64,000 bases of DNA from Bettongia penicillata ogilbyi. Lineage: Eukaryota; Chordata; Mammalia; Diprotodontia; Potoroidae. The notes beneath the pieces are model-generated. The model did not search any database and was not told the DNA's origin. It saw only the letters and a program-made list of their open reading frames with translations. The DNA lies in assembly GCA_023548195.1 (NCBI GenBank), contig JAJHZJ010000336.1, forward strand, positions 4,382,704 through 4,446,703. Direction: 5' to 3'. Of this stretch, positions 1 to 11,436 are shown piece by piece. Within the stretch, counting starts at the first letter, position 1. The number at the start of each line of letters is the position of its first letter. A program made the translations under genes and the position numbers.

Positions 1-439
1 ATAGCTACTAACTACTCACACCTCCAAGGCTGGTAAACTCACTGATCTAGACAGTGCTACCTTAAAAGGATTTTTGGATGGGTCCTGGTGAAAGGAGAGA
101 AAAAAAGGACATAATGTTTAATTATAAGAAATGATTGAAATAGGCACAGACATACCCCGGGTGCCTCTGCACTGCAGCAAGCTCTAAACTTGTTATCGTT
201 AATGGTTTAAATTTCACTGTGCTAATCATTTCAGGACACAAGCCTTTCTTGATAATCTAATGAATTATTCCAACATCCTTCAGCAAAAAAAAAATCCTCC
301 ATGACAGCACTAATTACAAGACGTTTTCCCAGTGCTTATGTAAAATATGACAGAGCAGCAGCTTAGGGAATTGCAGAAAACTGCTTCTAATTTCCACTGA
401 GAAACTGACAAACACCTCTCTTTCATCTCTCCCAGCTCT
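1..439. other. Unique noncoding DNA, nothing recognised
   Basis: AT-rich sequence with no open reading frame of note, no recognised repeat and no clear splice or promoter signal. It leads directly into the putative conserved element that starts near 440. Confidence 0.5.
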
Positions 440-730
440 CAAGTAAGATTTAACTTTCTCATTTAGTTAATTACCGAGTGAGGATCATCATTTCCCCGGA
501 TCGGAGCGGCACAGAGCCTTTATCGTGTTAACTTGTGAACTTGATCGATGGCTGCTGCTAAAACTTAATAACTTCACCCCCTGGCAAATTGTAAGATAAA
601 TATAATAGGAGAAACTCTGACAGTAAAAACCTGCCAGAAATGAGCGCTGTGTTTATGTTTCTTTGCAGGCAGCAAAAAAACAACCGACAGCTTATTACTG
701 GGTGCGTGTTACTTATATTTAAAAGACTCC
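440..730. promoter_or_regulatory. Putative conserved noncoding element A
   Basis: A stretch of about 290 bases holds roughly nine CpG dinucleotides (for example around 475, 497, 503, 506, 524 and 544) although the flanking kilobases have almost none. It has no open frame and no repeat signature. In a CpG-depleted mammalian genome, clustered CpG retention outside an island or a young repeat suggests purifying selection, so I infer an enhancer-type element. It includes homeodomain-like TTAATTA cores near 476. The target gene is unknown. No alignment was available, so conservation itself is not shown. Confidence 0.45.
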
Positions 731-2019
731 AGGCAGTTAACTTTCTGCGTACTGTTCAAACTTTGCTCACAAGAAGAAAAAAAAAACAACAACACGGAAA
801 GCCTCAGTAAAATGTAGAGGAATATGGAAGAAAAAATTGAGAGAAAAGTAACAAATTACTAAATCACGATCAGGTGTGAACCCTTAAAATGCTTTGTTTT
901 GGCATATAAAATACTCTAGCAGGCAATAAAATTAGGAGATAAACTCCTTAAAAAAAAAAAAGATCCTGAACTTTTAAGGCCTTGTAAGAGCTATCACTGG
1001 GGCCAACGCAGGAGAGAATTTTGCAGCACTGAAATTTTCCAAAGACCTTGAGCCCATGTCTGAAGAATTCAATTAACTGCAGTATTCCTAGATCTCTGGC
1101 ATCTCAAAAAAGCCCCAGGGTTAGAAAATCATTCACTGACTGCACTATTTAACCCTTTCAGTGCTCTTCTCTATTGTGAAAAGTATCATGCAGCCAAAAA
1201 TACTTAGTCTAAAATTCTGTTTCCCTTTTCCTATCCAAATTATCCACTTGAGATGGTTGTAACAGCAGTCTTTTTGTTAAATGTGTATGTGAATACAGGA
1301 GTTTAAAATTTAATTGAGGTAGAACTGGTATCCCTGGCCTGGTATCCATCTATATAACATTCTAACTAGGAAACTTAAGTTTTATGCTTTCCATGGTGAA
1401 TGGCTAACAAGGACAGCAGATATAATCGTCACTATAAACAAATAAGTTCAACCTCAGTAGAAATGAAAAACAGTAAAGAGTGCTTTGCTTAACAAAGACC
1501 CCCTATGGCTATTTATAGAATATAATAGCCTTAAAACAACCTTGCTGATAAGTCTTTAAATTTTCAGCTTGCTTACCCTAATGATCCAAAAGGAATCTAA
1601 ATATTAAATCTAAGAGCTGTCTCTAAGGCTACCAGACTAGAAAAAGGTAACCTGGATGTTTGCAAAAGGCAGAAGTATGATAGGGATTTGAGAGCCTATC
1701 TTGTTAGATAATATAACATGTAGGTTGAAATGACTTAAGGATAATATTGATACCTAAGAATTACATAATTGACCTTAGTGGGCCACATTCTGTTAACTTG
1801 TAGGTCAGAGAACGTGTAAACTGGGCATTCCTTTGTATTATACATTTACATTCACTTACCTAAGGGATTAATCTGCCAATTTATTTTGTTTCTCTTTATC
1901 TTCTAGGAGGACTAAGACAATTATTTCATAGACATTAGTCAAACTGTGTCTTAGGAAGTTAGTACCATATCTCAAACTATACTATGAAACCATAAAAATG
2001 AAAATGATTTGATATTTGC
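731..2019. other. Unique noncoding DNA, nothing recognised
   Basis: AT-rich sequence with several short A-runs (for example 949-961). No repeat family, coding signal or RNA gene was recognised. Confidence 0.45.
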
Positions 2020-2029
2020 AAAAAAAAAA

Positions 2030-2170
2030 AAAGAGAGAGATGAATTAATAGAACCAATTAAGTAAACAACATGTAGAAGCAAACAGATATAGCAGCATAG
2101 TGTTTGATAAACCCAAGGACCTTTGATAAACCTTGGTGGGGGAAGAACTCACCTTTTTGGGGGAAAGAGA
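2030..2170 (+). mobile_element. LINE-1 ORF2 fragment (upstream piece)
   Basis: The sequence resembles the part of marsupial LINE-1 ORF2 that lies just upstream of the piece at 2668-3985 and has the same orientation. The reading frame is broken. The two pieces appear to be one LINE-1 separated by about 500 bases of other DNA. The boundaries are approximate. Confidence 0.5.
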
Positions 2171-2667
2171 ATTAAAAGGATTTTATCTTAAGTATGCCAA
2201 GGTAGTAACACATTGACAGACTGATCACTGGAAATCAAAAATAGCTTCACAGTGGGGACAGCTTTTACAGGTAGCTTTAAGACAATTTAGATAGGTACAC
2301 CTCCGCAAAAGAGGCTGGGTTAAAGATCTCAGTTCTTCCCCAAGGTAGAAAGAATGTGGTAATTTGTAGGTAGGGATACATGACAAAAAGTAGGTGATAC
2401 CAAAACTGCAAGCTTGCACCACCAGAGCCATCCTCAAAACTGATAAACAGGGTTGGGAAAAACGGGTTAATTAAGTCAATATAACTTTCAACATGATACG
2501 TATACCATTAATATTCTTTTTTTCCCCAAATGATTTGAGTATCTTATATTTTTTTCCAATTACATGTGAAGAAAAATTTCAACATTCATTTTTTGGAAAG
2601 ATTGGAGCTCTAAATTTTTGTCCTTCGCTCCTTCCTAAGATGGGAAGCAACGTGATATAGACTAAAA
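2171..2667 (-). mobile_element. Insert splitting the LINE-1; right half resembles an antisense LINE 3' end
   Basis: This segment interrupts the LINE-1 ORF2 similarity on either side. From about 2515 (T-rich start, then sequence through 2665) it resembles a common marsupial retroelement 3' end read on the minus strand, with the T-run as its tail. The left part, 2171-2514, is unassigned. The open frame on its minus strand (2225-2437) matches nothing I know and is most likely chance. Confidence 0.35.
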
Positions 2668-3388
2668 ACATGCTGAGAAAGCTGGATAGCAGTCTGGCAG
2701 AAATTAAGTTTAGACTAACACTTCATACCATTCACCAAGAAAAGCTCCAAACAAATACATGACATATAATCATCATAGAGAAGCAAGGTTAGACATTACC
2801 TTTCAGCTCAATGGATAGGGGAAGAGTTTATGAGCAAATAAGTGACAGAAGATCAAGATAAAATGAAAAATTCTGATTATATAAAATTAAAGGTCTTTTT
2901 TTTTGTTGCAAAAATTTAATTTAAAATTAGAAGGGAAACAAGTAACTGGGGGGGAGGGTGGGCTGGGAAGGAGAAACCTTTGCAACAAGTTTCACTGATA
3001 AAGATTTCATTTCCAAAGTTTGTAAGAGGCATTCCCCAAAGACAAATGGTTAAAAGAAATATATGAATGGGCAATTTTCCAAGGAAGAAATTCAAGCTAT
3101 TAAAAGTTCTATGAAAATGTGCTCTAAATTACTAATAATTTGAGAAATACAAATGAAAATAACTTTGAGGCCCCACTCCCATACCTATCAGACTGGCAAC
3201 AATGACAAAAGAAGAAAATAACAAATGTTGGAGGGCTGTTGGAAAACATGTATACTAGTGCACTATTAGTAAAACTATAAATTGGTTCAGTCGTTCTGGA
3301 AAGTAATTTGAAACTATGCTCAGAGAATTACTAAACTGTGCATACTTTGAATCAACTATACCACTATAACATTATGAGGCCTAAATGA

Positions 3389-3401
3389 CCCCCCCCCCCC
3401 C
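3389..3401. repeat. Poly-C run inside LINE-1
   Basis: Thirteen consecutive C residues interrupt the decayed LINE-1 ORF2 sequence. Confidence 0.95.
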
Positions 3402-3769
3402 GCCCAAAATCAGAGAAAATAAAGGGTCTATACATATGAAAAAATTTATAACAACTCTTTTCATGGTAGATAAAAACTGGAAACTAGTATGGGTGTTATA
3501 TTGTGAAATGGCTAACAAACTATTATTATGATGTCATAAGAAATGATGAAATTCATAGAAAAAGGCAAGAGGGTCTTTACGAATTGATATAGAGCAATGT
3601 AAGCAGAACGAGGAGAACAGTTTATACAATGATAACATTACAGAGAAAAAACAACTTTGAAAGACTTAAGGATTCTGGTCAATTTAATGGTAAATCAGAA
3701 GGCCAAAAGAATGAAGATGAATGTTACTCAACTCCTGATTGAAAAGTGATGAACTTAAAATGCATTAAG

Positions 3770-3770
<1 letters not shown>

Positions 3771-3813
<43 letters not shown>
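3771..3813. repeat. (TG)n microsatellite
   Basis: About 21 uninterrupted TG units within the LINE-1 3' UTR. Such tracts can adopt Z-DNA and are usually length-polymorphic. Confidence 0.97.
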
Positions 3814-3814
<1 letters not shown>

Positions 3815-3983
3815 TGACTAATGTAGGGATTTCTTTTGTTGGACTATGTAGCTATGTAGTATGGAATTTGTTTTTCAGGTATTTAAAAAATTTTGCTCAT
3901 ATTTCTTTGAGCAAAAAAAACACTGGGGTAAGGGTAGTGAGACAGATTTAAAAATGACTTGTTACTGAAAAATTAAAGTAAAA

Positions 3984-5519
<1,536 letters not shown>

Positions 5520-5612
5520 GTAGAGATCAAAATAACTTAATCAAATTCACACAAGTTAGCATGGCTGGGATTAAAACCCCCAATGTACTCAATGCTACTG
5601 ACTTTGGAAATT
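5520..5612 (-). mobile_element. MIR-like SINE fragment
   Basis: A short stretch resembles the reverse complement of the conserved centre of MIR (a loss-prone 'cacaagttagc...gctgggatt' block). It is old and boundary-poor. Confidence 0.35.
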
Positions 5613-5799
5613 TTTTGGAATAACTCATGGTGTTTTTCTATTCACCAAGTTAATGAGTAGAATATAGTACAGATGCCCAATGACTAAAACTTTTACTGAC
5701 AAGTTTAAAAGATCCCCATAAGCACAAATACTACAATACTAGTTTAGCACCACACTGAAGACAATATTAAACGTTAGTCCAAAAGCTATGTCATAACTT

Positions 5800-6620
5800 A
5801 TCACAGAATCTTAGAGTAGCAAATGATCTCAGAAGTCAGCTAGTTGGACCACTGTGAAGGAGTTAAGGTATTCCCTCCACAATAATCCACTCTACAATAT
5901 TATCCACAAATGTTAACCCAGCCTTGCTTGCAGGTATTTAGTGAGAAGGAGTCCAGTACTTCCCTCTAACAGTGAGAATTTCCTTCATATCAAACTTAAG
6001 TCTTCCTCTCTTAAATTTCTGCCCATGGTTCCTACAGTTGTGCCTTCAGAGACCAACCAGAACAAGTCTACTATTTCTTCTACAAAATGGTCTTTGAAAT
6101 AATTGAAGACAGCTATCAGAGTTCGTCTGAAGTTCTCTTCTCTAAGATAAACTTCCCCAGCTCATTCAAATGACCCTCATGTATAGTACCTTCTCAAGGA
6201 ATTTCACCACTCTCATCACTGTCCTCTAGACACTATAGTTTATCAGTGTCCATTCTTAATAAATACTGCTCAAAGCTAACCTAATTTTCCACATGTGGTC
6301 TGACTAGCACATAAAACAACAAGCCAATCAGTCCTGAACATGATACCTCTCTTAATGCAGACTAAGAATAAGCTTTCTTGGCAGTTGCCTCATATTTAGC
6401 TTGTAGTCCACTGAAACCTCCAGATTTTTTTCAGGCAAAATGGTGACTATGAAGGACTGTGAAGGACTATGTCCTTCATTTTATGTTCATAAAGTCAGTT
6501 TTTTGAACCCAAGCACAAAATTTTACATTTATCCCCTTTAAAAAGAATCTTAATGGATCCAACGTGTTAGCTAGCTCTCCCAGTTTTGTCTCATTTGCAG
6601 ATGTGTTAAGCATACTACCT
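5800..6620 (-). mobile_element. CR1/L3-like LINE, downstream part of reverse-transcriptase ORF
   Basis: Read on the minus strand, this segment and 6851-7415 resemble the reverse-transcriptase ORF and downstream region of an ancient CR1/L3-type non-LTR retrotransposon. The frame is broken by many substitutions and indels. It continues on the far side of a SINE inserted at about 6620. The identification rests on remembered resemblance to amniote CR1-type copies; a translated search would be decisive. Confidence 0.55.
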
Positions 6621-6850
6621 TTTTGTTGTTTAGTCGTTTTCAGGCATGTCTGACTCTTTGTGACCCTTTTAGGGTTTTCTTGGCAAAGATATTGAAGTGG
6701 TTTGCCATTTTCTTTTCCAGCTGACTTTATAGATGAGGAAACTGACGAAAAGAGGGTTAAAGGACTTGTCCAGGATCACACAGCACACTGTCTAATAGTA
6801 ATTAGTAAATAGTAATTAGTCTAATAGTAACTAGTAAATAGTCTAATGGT
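6620..6850 (+). mobile_element. RTE/BovB-related SINE inserted in the CR1-like LINE
   Basis: The segment contains a 'catgtctgactctttgtgac' block followed by 'gatgaggaaactga' and 'ggatcacacag', the hallmarks of an RTE-mobilised marsupial SINE. It ends in an AT-rich tandem array (about 6785-6850). The CR1-like sequence resumes right after it, so it is a younger insertion. Confidence 0.6.
6785..6850. repeat. Short tandem array at the SINE tail
   Basis: The unit 'gtctaatagtaa(t/c)tagtaaata' recurs with lengths of about 29 and 22 bases and a partial third copy. A tandem 3' tail instead of poly-A is typical of RTE-mobilised elements. Confidence 0.75.
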
Positions 6851-7415
6851 AAAAATATTAAACACCACAGGGTCAAGCATGGATCCCTGGAATGTTCTAT
6901 TTGTGATCTTCCAAGATGATAGTTAATCATTAATAATACTCTTTGGGTCTGGACATGTAATAAAATTTTTATTTCCCTTACTATTGCCTATCTACATCTT
7001 TTCATATTTTCTGCAATAATAGAATTAGAGATGGGCAAATGATTTGGCAAAGTGAAGAAAAACTGTTATCTACAGCTCTCACCAATAGTAACAAAAAAAG
7101 AAATGAAATTAGTTTATCATGATCTGTTCTTGAAACCAGGTTGGATATCTGTGATCCTTGTTTCCTTTTCTAGATCTAAATAATCATCTTTTAAAAATAA
7201 TTTAGCTAGAAATTGAAATCAGGCTCAATGGTCTATAGTTTATATACTTTGTTCTCTTGCCATTTTGAAAACCATGACATTTGCCCTTCTTCAAGCACAT
7301 TCTCCATGATCTTTCCAAGAGAAATGATAGTGGTTTGCCAATCACACCTGGTAGTTCTTGTGGTACCCTGAAATCAGTTTAACTGAGTCTTGTGACTTGA
7401 ACTCTTCCAGGGATG
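6851..7415 (-). mobile_element. CR1/L3-like LINE, upstream part of reverse-transcriptase ORF
   Basis: This continues the minus-strand CR1/L3-like LINE from the left side of the SINE insertion. It is heavily decayed. Because the element lies on the minus strand, this right-hand piece is the more 5' part of the ORF. Confidence 0.55.
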
Positions 7416-7424
7416 GTCAATTAA

Positions 7425-7700
7425 CCAGTAAGTCATAAACATTTCCTAAGCTCCTATTATATGCTAGGCACTGTGCTAAGAAATGAAGATACAAAGAAAG
7501 GGGAAAAGAGAGTCCCTGGCCTAGAAGAGCTGACAATATAATGGGGAAAGATAACAAATAAAAAGAAACTGAAAAGCAGGGTGTTGGGGAATGGAGAGAA
7601 GAAGGGTACCTGGCATGGGGGCTTAATGAAGATCTGCAGCCAAGTGGGAAATGATGAGGTGGCTGCACTGGGCTTCCTCCTTTAAAGGAGGATCTGAGTG
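7425..7700 (-). mobile_element. L2 LINE 3' end, antisense
   Basis: It begins with the reverse complement of the L2 terminus ('tgctaggcactgtgctaag') and continues with sequence typical of antisense L2 in mammals. The right boundary is uncertain. Confidence 0.55.
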
Positions 7701-8284
7701 GAGATCTCTGATGTCCACCCTCTATGTCTCCAAGAGACAGGCAGTACTGAGAGGGTATGAGTTTCGGAATTGATGAAATCTTGCAGAAAGATAACTTAGG
7801 GGCAACAATGATGAAGTCCAGGAGTTAAGCCCAGTGCTACATATTCTCAAAATAATTCCCTACTTCTATGAATATGAACTCCCAATTAGCTACTGCTGTT
7901 CAATCTGTTTCAATCCAAAGATTATTTACCTTGGAAGAGGAAAAAGAACAGGACAAGAGTTGAGCAGCTCTACCTTCTCTCTGGTTACCTGTTCTCACCT
8001 CTTTACCCTCCCCAAACAATGTCCTGTCCCCTTTCTGATCCTCTTTCCCACAAATTAATGTCTTTTGTTATCCTTAGTTTTCCTTGCCTGAGTTGATTGT
8101 GAACATTATACTCCTGAAATGATTTTACCAGGACTACATCATGCTTCTGTGAACGTTTCTGCCCTTGTTTCCAACTTACGTGTCTTGAAAAAAAATTGGG
8201 TGGATTGATGAGGAGAGTTCCCTGGTCCCCACCCTGTTCTCTTCAGACAACTACTTCCACTCCTTATTAGAACTGTTTTTGTGA
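7701..8284. other. Noncoding DNA, nothing recognised
   Basis: No family could be assigned. Short frames on both strands here lack any family likeness. Confidence 0.35.
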
Positions 8285-8926
8285 CTTCAGAACGTTGTTC
8301 AAGAGCTTCTACCTCCACTACCTTTCTTACATCCACACTCTTCTTTCCACTCGCAAAGCCACTGACCAAGTCCCTCCTCTAGACTACGGCAATAGCTTTC
8401 TAATTGTTGTTCTTGCTTCCAGTCTCTCCCTTCTCCAATCTATCTCACACATGGACACCAAAGTGATTTCAGTAAAGTACAACTCTGATCAGATTATTTA
8501 TCTGCTTGTATGCTAATAGCTCTTGATTGATTCTAGGATCAAATATAAACTTCCTTATTTGGCTAGCAAAGTCCTTAACAATCTGGACCCAACTTATTAC
8601 CTTTCCAACCTTATATATTATTCCCTCTTCCACAGTCCAAATAACTAAACTGGCTTTCTTGTTATTTCTCACACACAATACTTTATTTCCTCCCTGTGCC
8701 TTTGTACTTGCTATCCCTCATGCCTAGAATTCATTACCTCAACTCCACGTGTTAAAATTCCTAATTTTCCTCAAAACTCTATTAAACACTATTTTCAAGG
8801 TGATTATTTTTCTGTTAGCTGACATGCACTCTCTCTCAAAAAAAATTACCTTATATGTATCTTGTATTCATTTTACATATACTTATTTGTGTTTAGGCTG
8901 TCACCCTAGAAGAATGTAAGCTTCTT
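8285..8926 (+). mobile_element. L2 LINE, left part of a copy split by a later insertion
   Basis: The order of blocks matches the 3' part of L2 in sense orientation, ending at the L2-typical 'agaatgtaagcttctt' (8911-8926). The L2 continues at 11025, where the same 16 bases recur with one mismatch and then run into 'gagggcagtgactgt'. The frame is broken. Confidence 0.75.
8911..8926. repeat. Target-site duplication, left copy
   Basis: Sixteen bases, 'agaatgtaagcttctt', match 11025-11040 at 15 of 16 positions. They flank the inserted LINE-1 relative at 8927-11024. Both copies are in register with L2, proving that the insertion interrupted an L2. Confidence 0.85.
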
Positions 8927-9064
8927 TTTTTGGGATATCACCCCATCAAAGTCAACTCACACCCACACACTCTGTGCATGTATACAACTTCTAACTGTCC
9001 TAATAGTGACACAGTTCTTAAGAGTATTAACTTGTCATGTAGGGATGTAAATAATTTAACTTTA

Positions 9065-9727
9065 TTGAATCCCTTATGTTTTCTCTTTCTTGTTTACCTT
9101 TTTATACTTTTCTTGAGTCTTGTAGTTAAAATGAGATTTTCTGTTCAGTGCTAGTCTTTTCATCAGGAATTCTTGGAAGTCCTTTAATTTATTAAATGTA
9201 AATTTTCCCTCTGAATGATTTCCAGTTTCATTGGGTAGGTAATTCTTGGTTTTACTCCTACTTTCTTTGTGTTCTTGAATATCACATTGCAAACCCTCTG
9301 ACGCTTTAATGTAAAAGCTGCTAAATCCTGTATAATTCTGATTGTGTTTTCATGCTATTTGAATTGCTTCTTTCTGACTGCTTGCAGTATTTTCTCCTTG
9401 ATATCAGAGTTCTGGAGTTCCATAATATTCATGGGAATTTTCATTTTGGGATCTCTTTCAGGAGGTGACTGGTGGGTTCTCTCAATTTCTATTTTACCTT
9501 CTGGTTCTAGGATATCGGAGCAATTTTTCTTGATAAATGATGTGCAGGTTCTTTTTTGGATCATGGCTTTCAGACAGTCCAATACTTCTTAAATGACCTC
9601 TCTTGAATCTAATTTCCAGATTGTTTTTTCAATATTTCACATTTTCTTCTATTTTCTCATTCTTTTGACTTTGCTTGATTGATTCTTGATGTCTCATGGA
9701 ATCATTAGCTTCTGCCTGCCCAATTCC
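9065..9727 (-). pseudogene. Decayed LINE-1/HAL1 ORF1, C-terminal and RNA-binding part
   Basis: ORF1 proteins of LINE-1 are trimeric RNA-binding chaperones. On the minus strand, 9355-9582 encodes a 'LEPEGKIEIERTHQSPPERD' block that I recognise as the LINE-1 ORF1 RNA-recognition region, and 9074-9292 encodes the following C-terminal piece with 'FNKLKDFQEFL'. The two are in different frames and are separated by stops. The upstream coiled coil lies beyond the nested insert at about 10223-10480. The gene is dead. Confidence 0.7.
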
Positions 9728-10222
9728 GATTTTTAAAAAATAATTATTTTATTTGTTTTCAGAGTTCTACAATCACTTCCATATATCTTCAATTTTCCCC
9801 CTCTTTTCTCCTCCTTCTCCTCTCCTTCCCTGAGATGGCATGCATTACATACATTTCTATTAAATACAATTTCACTTTAGTCATGTTCAATAGAAGAATT
9901 AAAATTAATGGGAGAAACCATAAAACAAAACAAAATAAAACATAACACAAAAGAAAATGGTCTGCTTCATTCTGTGATCCAATTCCATAGTTCTTTCTCT
10001 GGATGTGGAATGTGTTCTGCCTCAAAAGTCCACTGGGAATGTTTTAGGTCCTTGCATTGTTATGAAGGACTAAGTCTACCAGAAAAATTCCTTGCACACT
10101 GTGGTTGTTGCTGTATACAAAGTTCTCCTGGTTCTGCTCTTTTCATTCAGCATCAGTTCATATATGTCTTTCCAGGACTCTCTGAAGTCTTCCTGTTCAT
10201 CATTTCTTATAGCACAATAGTG
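9728..10222 (-). mobile_element. LINE-1 3' end nested in the HAL1-like element
   Basis: The right part (about 10095-10222) is the reverse complement of the end of LINE-1 ORF2; the left part is a LINE-1 3' UTR, ending in AT-rich sequence near 9730-9750. The ORF1 coiled-coil similarity of the host element stops at 9727 and resumes after about 10230. A 7-base 'gattttt' occurs at both junctions (9728-9734 and 10223-10229) and may be a short target duplication. The element is strongly 5'-truncated, as is usual for LINE-1. Confidence 0.65.
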
Positions 10223-11024
10223 GATTTTTGCAACACCGTTTCTATTTGGCTAATTCTACTTTTTAGAGGATTGTTTTCTTTAGTGATTTCTGTACATTGT
10301 TTTCCATTTTTTAGTGTGCTTCTTTTGCCTTCAAGTTGTTGACTCTTTTTTCATGATTCTCTTGTATCTCTCATTTCTTTTCCCATTTTTTCTTCTGACT
10401 CTTTGATTTTTAAAATCTTTTTTGAGAGCTTCCAGGAATTCTTTTGGGCCTGAACCAATTCACATTTTTCATTGAGGCTTCAAATGTAGGTGTTTTGACA
10501 TTAAGATATCAGCAACATTTGAATTTGTGTTTTGATCTTCCCTGTCACCATAGTAACTTTCTATGATTGGGTTCTTTTTTTCTTTTAGGTCCATTTTTTC
10601 CAGCCTATTTCATGACTTTTAAAGTTGAACTCTGCTCCTGGGAGGAGGGGCACAGTCCCAAGATCCTTGTGCAGGGGCCCTGGGCACCCACCTGCTGTGC
10701 TGAGGGCTAGAAGTCTCACAGATTGCTTGCTGTGCTGCTGGCCTGGGGCCTCAGTTGCTGACCTGCCCTGGGGCTCAGGGGCTCCTGCTGGCTTGCCCAG
10801 ACACTACCTGCACTGGACTGAACTCTTCTTTTACCCAAGTGACACAGACCTTTCCTTCTGACCTTCTAAGTTGTTTTGGGCTTTAAAATTTTTTCACCCT
10901 GTCTTCTGCTGGTTGTGCCACCCAAGAATTAATTTTGAGGCATTGTTTTATAGTTGTCTGGAGGTGAATTTGGGAGAGTTCAGGCAAGTTCCTTCCTTAT
11001 TCCACTATCTTGGCTCCACCTCTG

Positions 11025-11040
11025 AGAATGTAAGTTTCTT
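11025..11040. repeat. Target-site duplication, right copy
   Basis: 'agaatgtaagtttctt' matches the left copy at 8911-8926 with one C/T difference. It immediately follows the 5' end of the minus-strand element. Confidence 0.85.
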
Positions 11041-11105
11041 GAGGGCAGTGACTGTGGCATTTTTATCTTTTTATCTTCTGGTAGGTACTTTTTGATTGAT
11101 CCCTC
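11025..11105 (+). mobile_element. L2 LINE, right part of the split copy
   Basis: This resumes the L2 3' UTR after the insertion, with the L2-typical 'gagggcagtgactgt' block. The end is approximate. Confidence 0.65.
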
Positions 11106-11359
11106 CTGGGTTGACTTTCCCTGTTGATTTCAGTCCATGAGATGCTACCTATATTTTTTTGAGTCCTTTGAAATGTGCTCTCTTAAAATTTAGACTACAA
11201 ATCAGACAATCAGCCCTATTTCATCTTTTTCTCACAAACCCTAAACTGAAGCTACTTCTCCCCAAGGTTCCCATCATTCTAGAACTGGTATTAATTTGTT
11301 AGTTTGACTACCTTTAGAAGGATGAAATTAAGGGGAGCCAATAATTTGTTAGCTATTGT
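11106..11359. other. Noncoding DNA, nothing recognised
   Basis: No recognised repeat or coding signal. Confidence 0.35.
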
Positions 11360-11436
11360 GGAGAGGGGAGAGTAAGGATGGAGGAAAGGAGGGGGAAGGA
11401 GGGAAAGGGAAATTGAGAAAGAGAAAGGGAGAAAGT
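11360..11436. repeat. Polypurine tract
   Basis: About 77 bases are almost entirely A and G on the plus strand. They are G-rich with few pyrimidine interruptions, so triplex-prone. Confidence 0.85.

Larger units (their letters stand above)
8927..11024 (-). mobile_element. ORF1-only LINE-1 relative (HAL1-like), complete between target duplications
   Basis: The minus-strand element has its poly-A end as a T-run at the left (8923-8931) and its LINE-1 5' terminus at the right, where 'ccactatcttggctccacc' (11002-11020) is the reverse complement of a LINE-1 start. After removing a nested 0.5 kb insert (9728-10222) it is about 1.6 kb. Between the ends I find a 5' UTR, a coiled-coil/ORF1 region and a short 3' region, but no ORF2 or reverse transcriptase. 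That layout is the one described for HAL1 ('half-L1') elements of mammals, which depend on another LINE for reverse transcription. An alternative is a LINE-1 with an internal deletion. Confidence 0.7.

Noticed and set aside
9908..10342. 144-codon plus-strand open frame
   Set aside because: It lies antisense to a LINE-1 3' end and the HAL1-like element and crosses their junction, so it cannot be an ancestral gene.
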